From the NCBI GenBank assembly GCA_021811635.1, contig JAJZNS010000013.1, positions 1-6,888 on the forward strand: DNA of 6,888 nucleotides, read 5' to 3'. The notes under the pieces are model-generated. The model worked only from the letters and a program-made list of their open reading frames with translations. It was not told the DNA's origin and searched no databases. A program made the translations under genes and the position numbers. The DNA comes from Thermoplasmata archaeon (GTDB lineage: Archaea; Thermoplasmatota; Thermoplasmata; Thermoplasmatales; Thermoplasmataceae). Shown piece after piece: positions 1 to 4,999 of the stretch (within the stretch, counting starts at the first letter, position 1; each line of letters starts with the position of its first letter).

Positions 1-110
1 ACGAGCGACACCATGGCTATGCCCAGAAGCCCGTAGAGATCATGCGCCTGCCCCGTAAGAAATGCGGAGATCATTCTCCTGTTTACTTTCATCTGGCTTC
101 TGAGACTCAT
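1..110 (-). CDS. Unidentified protein, N-terminal fragment (runs off left edge)
   Basis: An open frame reads leftward from ATG at 110-108 to the window edge, giving 36 full codons that begin MSLRSQMKVNRRMISAFLTG. After a basic N-terminus (several Arg/Lys in the first 12 residues) the chain turns hydrophobic (residues about 26-36, YGLLGIAMVSL). This would suit a membrane protein with a cytoplasmic basic start, but the fragment is too short to name a family. The start is chosen because an A/T-rich TATA-like element is centred about 30 bases upstream, which fits a leaderless transcript. A second in-frame ATG lies at 92-90. It points the same way as the neighbouring zinc-ribbon gene but has its own promoter, 148 bases past that gene's stop. 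Calling it a real gene is an inference from promoter plus open frame. Confidence 0.5.
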   Translation of the reverse strand, partial: MSLRSQMKVNRRMISAFLTGQAHDLYGLLGIAMVSL

Positions 111-116
111 TTTATA

Positions 117-146
117 CACCTAAAAAGGTGCGGACTTAATTTAAGT
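117..146 (-). promoter_or_regulatory. Promoter and possible operator of the left-edge gene
   Basis: Positions 134-146 form a perfect 13-base palindrome (ACTTAA-T-TTAAGT). On the minus strand it gives a TTAAATTA TATA element preceded by the purine-rich GCGAAAA, as expected for a BRE. Its centre is 30 bases from ATG 110. Between it and the start lies a perfect 5-base inverted repeat, CACCT-AAAA-AGGTG (117-130). A repeat placed between TATA and the transcription start is a common position for archaeal repressor sites. That it is an operator is inference. Confidence 0.45.
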
Positions 147-218
147 TTTCGCTCTAAGTATCGTTCGGCGAAATTTCACCATGCCCATTGGGCGATATGA
201 GGAAACTTCTTCCACCCG

Positions 219-253
219 GAAAACTGGTGCCGGCACCTGTCAAAGCATTGACA
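219..253 (-). terminator. Tandem inverted repeats, candidate terminator of the zinc-ribbon gene
   Basis: Read on the minus strand, just after the zinc-ribbon stop codon, come a perfect 6-base stem with a 4-base loop (TGTCAA/TTGACA, 238-253), a perfect 12-base palindrome GGTGCCGGCACC (226-237), and then AGTTTT (225-220). Hairpin followed by T residues, directly behind a gene, fits a transcript 3' end. Archaeal termination relies mainly on T-tracts, and this one is short, so mRNA stabilisation or protein binding is an alternative. Confidence 0.4.
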
Positions 254-258
254 ACGGG

Positions 259-438
259 TCACTTATGCCCATCCCTTGCAGACCTGATCACAATGCACTC
301 CGAGATCTTTCCGCATGATGGGCAGCTCGCAGTAACTTTGCTGGTGAATATGCCGAAAACCGGAGACCCGGCATCCGGAGCTGAAATGAATTCATGTCCG
401 CAGCGTGTGCATCTCAGCCACCTTGCCTTTGTGTTCAT
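259..438 (-). CDS. Small zinc-ribbon protein (59 aa)
   Basis: A 59-residue protein beginning MNTKARWLRCTRCGHEF. It carries two cysteine pairs, C10-x2-C13 (CTRCG) and C39-x2-C42 (CPSCG), 25 residues apart, which is the pattern of a single zinc ribbon filling almost the whole protein. An extra Cys (C48) follows, and the tail is basic. I do not recognise a named family. Such mini-ribbons in archaea often bind nucleic acid or serve as small subunits, but no function is claimed. The frame is open further upstream to a TTG at 489. I choose ATG 438 because a good TATA element (minus-strand ATTTATAC, plus 462-469) is centred 27-28 bases before it, exactly right for a leaderless mRNA. A TTG start would lie upstream of that promoter. 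GGTGG directly abuts the ATG, too close to act as a normal ribosome site. The gene is divergent from the coaD-type gene, separated by 117 bases. Confidence 0.65.
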   Translation of the reverse strand: MNTKARWLRCTRCGHEFISAPDAGSPVFGIFTSKVTASCPSCGKISECIVIRSARDGHK

Positions 439-461
439 CCACCTTTTCAGGTCACAATAGG

Positions 462-469
462 GTATAAAT
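462..469 (-). promoter_or_regulatory. TATA element of the zinc-ribbon gene
   Basis: Minus-strand ATTTATAC preceded by the purine-rich GCAGGAAT (BRE-like). It is centred 27-28 bases upstream of ATG 438, so the transcript should begin at or very near the start codon. This site decides the start of the zinc-ribbon gene. Confidence 0.6.
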
Positions 470-524
470 ATTCCTGCATGAATCCGCAACCCAGATTACA
501 GCAGCCATACCAGCCGGAACGAAG

Positions 525-532
525 CATTAATC
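525..532 (+). promoter_or_regulatory. Probable TATA element of the coaD-type/NTPase gene
   Basis: CATTAATC, preceded by GGAACGAAG (purine-rich, BRE-like), is centred 27-28 bases before ATG 556. The box is weaker than the TATA elements of the zinc-ribbon and TBP genes. No Shine-Dalgarno sequence precedes the ATG, which supports a leaderless transcript. Confidence 0.45.
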
Positions 533-555
533 ACTGACATGGAATTCACATACGC

Positions 556-1542
556 ATGGCTACCCTGGTTGGAGGCACTTTCAGCAGGTTGCATAAGGGG
601 CACAGGATACTTCTCAAGACCGCAATCGACACGGGAGGGCATGTTATCATCGGGCTTTCCACGGATGATTATGCAAAGAGTAACAAGGATTACCCGCCGG
701 TACCCTACCAGAGAAGAAGGGAAGCCCTGAGAAGGTTCATGGACAGGTATTCGCGGGATTATGAGATATTACCTCTGGAATCCAGGAGGGGAAACTCCGA
801 TACAGTTGCGGAATACGATTGCATGGTTGTATCAAGGGAAACCGAGCGATCCGCGCTGGATATAAACAGGAGACGCATTGCAAACGGGTTAAGGGCATTG
901 AAGATTATCACCATCCCTTCTGTCCTTGCCGAAGACCTGTTTCCACTGAGCTCCTCCAGAATAGTCTCCGGAGAGATTACACCGGGAGGCAGGAGGATAA
1001 AACCTGTCAGGATATCGGTTTCCACGAGGAATGATCTAAAAATCAATGCAGTGAAGGGCTACATATCCACATTAATGAAAAATACCAGCTACAGAAAATT
1101 CACCGGATATGACCTCCCGACGGAACAGCCCTTCGGCGATGACACGGCAAAGCTGGCGACGCAAAGGGCGATGAAGGGGCTGGATGATTTTGACTATTCC
1201 ATAGGTATTGAGTCAGGGATCATCTATAACCCCATGAACCAGGCCTATTTTGATTTTCACTACTGTTCCGTGATCGACAGGGAAGGGAGGATAACCGTTG
1301 GAGTGAGCAGCGGGTTCCAGGTGCCGGAGAATATGGTAGCTCTTGTAAAGCGCGGCAGGACTGAATCCGAGGCGTACCTCAGCCTGTACGGGGAAACTGA
1401 CATCGGCCGGTCTGCGGGCATAGTTGGAAAGATATCGGGAAACAGGCTCTCCAGGGGCAGGCTTATTGAGGAGAGCGTAAGGAATGCATTTGTTCCAAGA
1501 TTTTCCCCAGATCACTATCCAGAATTATTTTCTCCGCTGTGA
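556..1542 (+). CDS. coaD: Bifunctional pantetheine-phosphate adenylyltransferase / inosine-xanthosine triphosphatase
   Basis: A two-domain cytoplasmic protein of 328 aa. Residues 1 to about 150 match archaeal pantetheine-phosphate adenylyltransferase: GGTFSRLHKGH (6-16) holds the HxGH nucleotidyl-transfer signature (H13-K-G-H16), and LSSSRI (131-136) matches the late ISS-type motif. This domain transfers AMP from ATP to 4'-phosphopantetheine, giving dephospho-CoA. Residues about 152-328 match the DUF84/YjjX NTPase family, which hydrolyses ITP and XTP to keep deaminated purines out of nucleic acid. STRNDLKINAV (156-166), QPFGDDTAKLATQRA (191-205) and IGIESGI (216-222) are its landmarks. Each half is near the usual length of a stand-alone enzyme, so this is a full fusion without visible decay. 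I recall similar fusions being annotated in Thermoplasma. ATG 556 puts the first strand (MATLVGGTF) right at the N-terminus, as the family requires. The next gene begins 48 bases later with its own TATA element. Confidence 0.88.
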   Translation: MATLVGGTFSRLHKGHRILLKTAIDTGGHVIIGLSTDDYAKSNKDYPPVPYQRRREALRRFMDRYSRDYEILPLESRRGNSDTVAEYDCMVVSRETERSALDINRRRIANGLRALKIITIPSVLAEDLFPLSSSRIVSGEITPGGRRIKPVRISVSTRNDLKINAVKGYISTLMKNTSYRKFTGYDLPTEQPFGDDTAKLATQRAMKGLDDFDYSIGIESGIIYNPMNQAYFDFHYCSVIDREGRITVGVSSGFQVPENMVALVKRGRTESEAYLSLYGETDIGRSAGIVGKISGNRLSRGRLIEESVRNAFVPRFSPDHYPELFSPL

Positions 1543-1561
1543 GATAAGCGTTAAGTAGTGG

Positions 1562-1583
1562 TATTTTATTAATCAATTGGTGA
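1562..1583 (+). promoter_or_regulatory. Promoter and possible ribosome site of the DUF59 gene
   Basis: TATTTTATTAA (1562-1572) is centred about 23-26 bases before ATG 1591, so the gene need not be cotranscribed with the fusion gene upstream. GGTGA (1579-1583) lies 7 bases before the ATG and matches the anti-Shine-Dalgarno core. The start would therefore work either leaderless or within a read-through transcript. Confidence 0.5.
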
Positions 1584-1590
1584 AAATAAT

Positions 1591-1887
1591 ATGGTAACCA
1601 AGGAAGAAATACTTGAGGAGCTGAAGGTTGTGTCCGATCCCGAGATCGGCATGGATATTGTCAACCTCGGCCTGGTCTATGACGTTCAGATTACGGGTGA
1701 CCGCGTTTACATAAAGATGACAATGACTGCCCCTACATGCCCGGTTACACCGTGGATACTGTCGGAGGCACAGAGGGTTGTGGAAAACATCAAAGGGGTG
1801 GAAGCTGCCGATGTTGAACTGGTTTGGGAGCCCCAGTGGAACCCTAGCATGATGACAGATGAGGCAAGAGAAGCGCTGAACATGTGA
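1591..1887 (+). CDS. MIP18/DUF59 family iron-sulfur assembly protein (SufT/PaaD-like)
   Basis: A 98-residue single-domain protein of the MIP18 (DUF59) family. Family landmarks are DPEIGMDIVNLGLVYDV (16-32), MTAPTCPVTPWI (45-56) with the conserved Cys50, and the C-terminal WEPQWNPSMMTDEAR (79-93). The WxPxxMTDEAR tail is typical of the SufT/PaaD-like branch. The length is normal for a stand-alone member. These proteins assist maturation or delivery of Fe-S clusters, with the Cys thought to contact iron or cluster. The exact client is not fixed by sequence. The nearby radical SAM enzymes MqnC and MqnE need [4Fe-4S] clusters, but nothing here shows a direct link. ATG 1591 is preceded by a TATA element and a GGTGA. 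TBP follows after 79 bases with its own promoter. Confidence 0.88.
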   Translation: MVTKEEILEELKVVSDPEIGMDIVNLGLVYDVQITGDRVYIKMTMTAPTCPVTPWILSEAQRVVENIKGVEAADVELVWEPQWNPSMMTDEAREALNM

Positions 1888-1927
1888 ACTGCTTCTCCTC
1901 ACAACCCATTCAGCAATTAAAAACATC

Positions 1928-1948
1928 TTTATATATATACTTTAAATA
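1928..1948 (+). promoter_or_regulatory. Double TATA promoter of the TBP gene
   Basis: TTTATATATATAC (1928-1940) is the strongest TATA run in the window, and a second box, CTTTAAATA (1940-1948), abuts it. The first is centred about 25-27 bases before GTG 1958, the second about 23 bases before ATG 1967. Both could give nearly leaderless TBP mRNAs. Self-binding of TBP here is an inference. Confidence 0.6.
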
Positions 1949-1966
1949 AAGCCCTAAGTGACTTTT

Positions 1967-2521
1967 ATGAGTGAAAGAGAGAAGATCACAATTGAAAATA
2001 TCGTGGCATCTACTTCATTGGCTGAACACCTTGACCTTAGCAGGATAGCGCTTGCCCTTGACGGATCTGAATACGAGCCTGAACAGTTTCCCGGCCTCAT
2101 ATACCGGCTTCAGGAACCGAAGACCGCAGTACTGATATTCCGGAGCGGAAAGGTGAACTGCACTGGAGCCAAGAACCTGGCCAACGTCCAGCTTACCATA
2201 CACACCATAATACAGAGGCTGAAGAAGGCCGGCATTGAGGTCTATGATGATCCGGAGATAGTTGTGCAGAACATAGTTGCCGTCTACGATCTGGAAGCGG
2301 ACCTGAACCTGACGGACATTGCCATGTCCCTCGGACTGGAAAACGTTGAATACGAGCCTGAACAGTTTCCCGGCCTTGTCTACAGGGTCGAGGAACCGAA
2401 GGTTGTGCTGCTCCTCTTCGGTTCTGGAAAGGTTGTCTGCACCGGTGCAAAGGAGGAAAGCGAAATCGAGCAGGCAGTCATAAAGGTAAAGAAGGAACTC
2501 CAGAAAGTCGGCCTGATCTAG
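1967..2521 (+). CDS. tbp: Archaeal TATA-box-binding protein
   Basis: TBP binds promoter TATA elements and, with TFB, recruits RNA polymerase. This 184-residue protein is almost only the conserved saddle, made of two homologous halves (about 1-92 and 93-184). Matching segments are EYEPEQFPGLIYR with LIFRSGKVNCTGAK in half one, and EYEPEQFPGLVYR with LLFGSGKVVCTGAK in half two. The four DNA-kinking phenylalanines are present: F41, F58, F134 and F151. The sequence IENIVAST near the N-terminus and VVQNIVAVYD in the second half are also typical. There is no long acidic C-terminal tail as in some archaea. ATG 1967 gives MSEREKITIENIV, the expected family start. A GTG at 1958 would add three residues (M-T-F) and is also possible from the promoter spacing. 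The stop codon overlaps that of convergent truD. The two halves share a codon-identical 30-base stretch. Confidence 0.96.
   Translation: MSEREKITIENIVASTSLAEHLDLSRIALALDGSEYEPEQFPGLIYRLQEPKTAVLIFRSGKVNCTGAKNLANVQLTIHTIIQRLKKAGIEVYDDPEIVVQNIVAVYDLEADLNLTDIAMSLGLENVEYEPEQFPGLVYRVEEPKVVLLLFGSGKVVCTGAKEESEIEQAVIKVKKELQKVGLI
2068..2097 (+). repeat. TBP internal direct repeat, copy 1
   Basis: Thirty bases identical to 2347-2376, offset by 279 bases (93 codons), in the same reading frame. It encodes EYEPEQFPG plus two bases of the next Leu codon, in the first TBP half. It includes the first DNA-contacting Phe (F41). Confidence 0.95.
2347..2376 (+). repeat. TBP internal direct repeat, copy 2
   Basis: Identical at all 30 bases to 2068-2097. 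It encodes the equivalent EYEPEQFPG of the second TBP half, including F134. Codon choice diverges again outside the block even where the residues are the same, for example in CTGAK. Confidence 0.95.
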
Positions 2522-3753
2522 AATTTCTTGAGCAGTTCCCGGGTAAGGGAGGTTGCGTATATCCCCTTGCCGAGTGAAAAATTGAGGAGATTCTCACCTG
2601 GTATGGAGAAATTTTCAGGCATGAATGAAGTTATCCTGATATCTCCGCTGGAGGACAGTTCAGGATAATCTTTAATGTAGAAATCCGCAGGCCTGACCCT
2701 TTCCCCGTCCAGGATCCTGTGCTCTATCTCTCCGGCTTCATCCTCAGAGAACTCGCTTCTGTAGCCGAACAGTGGAATTATGGGGCGTGCCTTGTTTTCC
2801 CTTACCAGAGCAGATATCTTGTCCACATTGAAGTGTGTCACCCTCACTGGATCGGATCTCGGGTTGAAGTACCGGTCGATGGGAACAACGCGATCACCTG
2901 GAATCGGCAGGGAGGAGCTTCCGGAGCGCTGGATCCGTGCCGTCAGAATCCGGTTGAAAAGGTATGACTGGTAGGCGTGGACAAACATCATTGACAGGTT
3001 TCTTGGAAGGCTTGAGAGGGCATTTTCGGCAGATCCATGCTCCGCCATGTATCCCAACAGCGATCGTTCGTATGTAAGATGAGCCGGAAATTCCCTCAGG
3101 GATTCCTGCGGATCATTGTGAATGCCAAAGTTCTTCCGGTATTCCTCAGCGTCGAAATCAGGGTCATAGATGTACTTCCTGACCGCTGCCTCGTAATCAC
3201 CTGCTACAAGCAGCCTGCCGATGCTGTGGGTATTCGCCCTAATGGAGCCAAACCTCTGCGGGCCGAAGAAATTTGGAAATCCTCCCTTTCCTGATACATC
3301 TCCGTAAATTTCCATAATCCTGTCCGCGGATACAGGAGTTCCGTCATCCGGGGTTATCCTGATCGAAAACGTATTTCCCACAAGATCTCCAAGGCGCAGC
3401 ATCCTGCCCGTCCTGAATGACTCCAGGATCTGGGCATCCCCTATCCCGATGAGCTCCTCGTTATCCTGTATGTTGATGCAGAAATACTGGGTTGTGACGG
3501 CAAACTTGTCCTTGGTCCCGGCATACGTGATTCTTTTCCTGCTTATCCCAAGGCGCCTGGCGAGAGTTATGAGGAACTTGTTCGTGTCCCATTCCCTGAG
3601 CCTAACCTTAAGGATCAGGTATTTCCCGCCCTCTTCCTTCGTGATTTGAATGGGAATTTCCTCTACTATGAAATCCTCCGGCGTGACCTTGATCTTCCCA
3701 CCTATGCCCGGCAGGTTTGAAAGGAAGCACCCTATCCCATATATTTCATCCAT
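2518..3753 (-). CDS. truD: tRNA pseudouridine synthase TruD
   Basis: TruD/Pus7-family enzyme that isomerises a uridine in tRNA (U13 in the bacterial and archaeal archetype) to pseudouridine. The 411-residue chain has the expected order: an N-terminal KVTPEDFIVEEIP (22-34), the catalytic motif AGTKDKFAVTTQ (78-89) with catalytic Asp82, then NFFGPQRFGS (161-170) at the core of the family fold. An inserted TruD-specific region follows, then the HAYQSYLFNRIL helix (259-270) and the C-terminal GKGIYATSLTRELLKKF. Its length is usual for archaeal members, which are longer than the E. coli enzyme. The start is ATG 3753. A TTG directly before it (3756) is in frame but adds only one residue. The ATG lies 6 bases after the mqnC stop with no clear ribosome site, so it is probably cotranscribed and translationally coupled. 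The 3' end converges on TBP within a shared CTAG. Confidence 0.95.
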   Translation of the reverse strand: MDEIYGIGCFLSNLPGIGGKIKVTPEDFIVEEIPIQITKEEGGKYLILKVRLREWDTNKFLITLARRLGISRKRITYAGTKDKFAVTTQYFCINIQDNEELIGIGDAQILESFRTGRMLRLGDLVGNTFSIRITPDDGTPVSADRIMEIYGDVSGKGGFPNFFGPQRFGSIRANTHSIGRLLVAGDYEAAVRKYIYDPDFDAEEYRKNFGIHNDPQESLREFPAHLTYERSLLGYMAEHGSAENALSSLPRNLSMMFVHAYQSYLFNRILTARIQRSGSSSLPIPGDRVVPIDRYFNPRSDPVRVTHFNVDKISALVRENKARPIIPLFGYRSEFSEDEAGEIEHRILDGERVRPADFYIKDYPELSSSGDIRITSFMPENFSIPGENLLNFSLGKGIYATSLTRELLKKF

Positions 3754-3759
3754 CAATCT

Positions 3760-4866
3760 TCAGCCGGTTGTATTGATTGGCCGGTAGAGATTATCCCTCT
3801 CCACGGGTATCATGCCTATCTGCCTGATGCTGTTAATGATTGACTCCTTCCTCAGGTTCCCTACGGACTTTCCGGTCGCAGGTATTACCTTCTCATCGTA
3901 AATTGTTCCCCCCCAGTCGTTGGCGCCGAACAGTATTGCCATCTGGCCCATCTGGATGCCGTTGGTGAGCCACGAACTCTGTATGACTGGAAGATCCCGG
4001 TTGAAGACTATCCTTGATATGGCAATGTTCCTCAGAACGTCCATTCCGCCCGATCTGTATTTAATTCCTGCCGTTTCCTGGAGCTTTGTATTTCCCGGCT
4101 CAAAATTCCATGGGGTGAAGGACAGGAAGCCATGGTGCTTTTTCTGCAGTTGGAGTATTGAGATGAGATGGTCTGCCTTGTGCCTGCTTTCCTCAACGTG
4201 CCCGAACATCATGGTTGCCGATGTCCTGATGCCCAGCTTATGGGCTTCCTCCATCACGGACAGCCACTGCCTGCCGCTTCCTGGAGGCCGTCCGAGGATC
4301 TTCCGGACGTCATCAGAGAATATCTCAGCACCGGCACCGGGAATACTTTCCATGCCGCTTTCCACCAGCGTCTCAAGCAAATCCCTGACACTCATCCTTG
4401 ATTTTCTGGATATGAAGGATATCTCCGACGTGGAAAGGCCATGGATGCCGAGTTTCGGGTAAGTCTGGTGAATAAGCCTGAAAAGATCGGTGTAGTAGTC
4501 AAGGTCCAGGTCAGGGTTTACGCCGCCCTGTATCAGGAGCTGGGTTATGCCGAGCTTTTCATAGAAGGGGCGGATCCTTTCAACCACCTGTTCCTTTGTC
4601 AGCACGTATGAATCTTCCTCCTTGCCTGTCCTGTAGAAAGCACAGAAGTTGCACCTGACGTTGCAGATGTTGGTATAGTTCAGTATCATGTTTGACACAA
4701 ATGAGACCCTGTTCCCGCTGATCCGGTTCATCAGTGATGAGGCCAGCTTGCCGAGCATGTTGAGGTCCGCCTCATCGTACATGAAAATTATGTCCTCCTG
4801 ATCCAGAACCTCACCGTTACTGACTTTCCGGCCAATATTTTCCAGTGATTGTGAAGAAGCGATCAT
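3760..4866 (-). CDS. mqnC: Cyclic dehypoxanthine futalosine synthase MqnC (radical SAM)
   Basis: A 368-residue cytoplasmic radical SAM enzyme. It cyclises dehypoxanthine futalosine to its spiro/cyclic form in the futalosine route to menaquinone. The cluster-binding motif is ICNVRCNFCAFY with C68-x3-C72-x2-C75. The order then follows the MqnC family: LLIQGGVNPDLDLDYY (110-125), SIPGAGAEIF (174-183), TSATMMFGHVEE (215-226), FTPWNFEPGNT (250-260), SSWLTNG (297-303) and FGANDWGGT (313-321). The FxPWxFxPxNT and SWxTxG elements separate it from MqnE, which has FIPLxF and YWxxxG. PGAGAEI replaces the PGGGAEI I expect in most relatives. ATG 4866 is chosen from an upstream TATA element (plus 4887-4894) centred about 24 bases away. 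truD follows 6 bases after the stop. mqnE is divergent across a 133-base promoter region. CofH-type F420 enzymes are the nearest alternative, but the neighbourhood favours MqnC. Confidence 0.9.
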   Translation of the reverse strand: MIASSQSLENIGRKVSNGEVLDQEDIIFMYDEADLNMLGKLASSLMNRISGNRVSFVSNMILNYTNICNVRCNFCAFYRTGKEEDSYVLTKEQVVERIRPFYEKLGITQLLIQGGVNPDLDLDYYTDLFRLIHQTYPKLGIHGLSTSEISFISRKSRMSVRDLLETLVESGMESIPGAGAEIFSDDVRKILGRPPGSGRQWLSVMEEAHKLGIRTSATMMFGHVEESRHKADHLISILQLQKKHHGFLSFTPWNFEPGNTKLQETAGIKYRSGGMDVLRNIAISRIVFNRDLPVIQSSWLTNGIQMGQMAILFGANDWGGTIYDEKVIPATGKSVGNLRKESIINSIRQIGMIPVERDNLYRPINTTG

Positions 4867-4886
4867 GATCCTTTAGTTTAAATCGA

Positions 4887-4894
4887 TTATTAAC
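4887..4894 (-). promoter_or_regulatory. TATA element of mqnC-truD
   Basis: Minus-strand GTTAATAA is centred about 24-25 bases before ATG 4866, implying a nearly leaderless transcript. An A/T-rich TTTAAA lies closer to the start (4877-4882) but is too near to be the main box. Confidence 0.5.
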
Positions 4895-4970
4895 TGTTTC
4901 CAATGGACTCGCCTTTGCAATGGCTTCCCATTTAACAGCCCATAAGCATATTTCCAGCAGAATGCAAATC

Positions 4971-4978
4971 GTTAATAG
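4971..4978 (+). promoter_or_regulatory. TATA element of mqnE-mqnA
   Basis: GTTAATAG is centred about 25-26 bases before ATG 5000. It nearly repeats the GTTAATAA box of divergent mqnC, about 84 bases away on the other strand. GGAG (4994-4997) is only 2 bases from the ATG, so leaderless translation is more likely than use of this site. Confidence 0.5.
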
Positions 4979-4999
4979 TCAAAATCCACTTTTGGAGAC

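Noticed and set aside
188..460. Plus-strand open frame of 90 codons near the left end
   Set aside because: It lies opposite the zinc-ribbon gene and its 3' hairpins, has no recognisable motif and no well-placed TATA element. The minus strand explains the region better.
439..489. Longer 76-aa form of the zinc-ribbon protein from TTG 489
   Set aside because: The extra 17 codons include the TATA element of the gene itself. ATG 438 fits the promoter spacing, while the TTG has no support.
1573..1926. Minus-strand open frame of 117 codons over the DUF59 gene
   Set aside because: It covers the antisense of a clearly conserved protein and both flanking promoters, and shows no family features.
3920..4462. 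Plus-strand open frame of 180 codons
   Set aside because: It is fully antisense to mqnC, whose family motifs are intact across this region. The composition looks like a mirrored coding frame, with no promoter or recognisable domain.
4901..4968. CAATGG direct repeats and TTTGCA/TGCAAA inverted repeat in the mqnC-mqnE promoter region
   Set aside because: The elements are only six bases long, irregularly spaced, and easily expected by chance in 133 bases.
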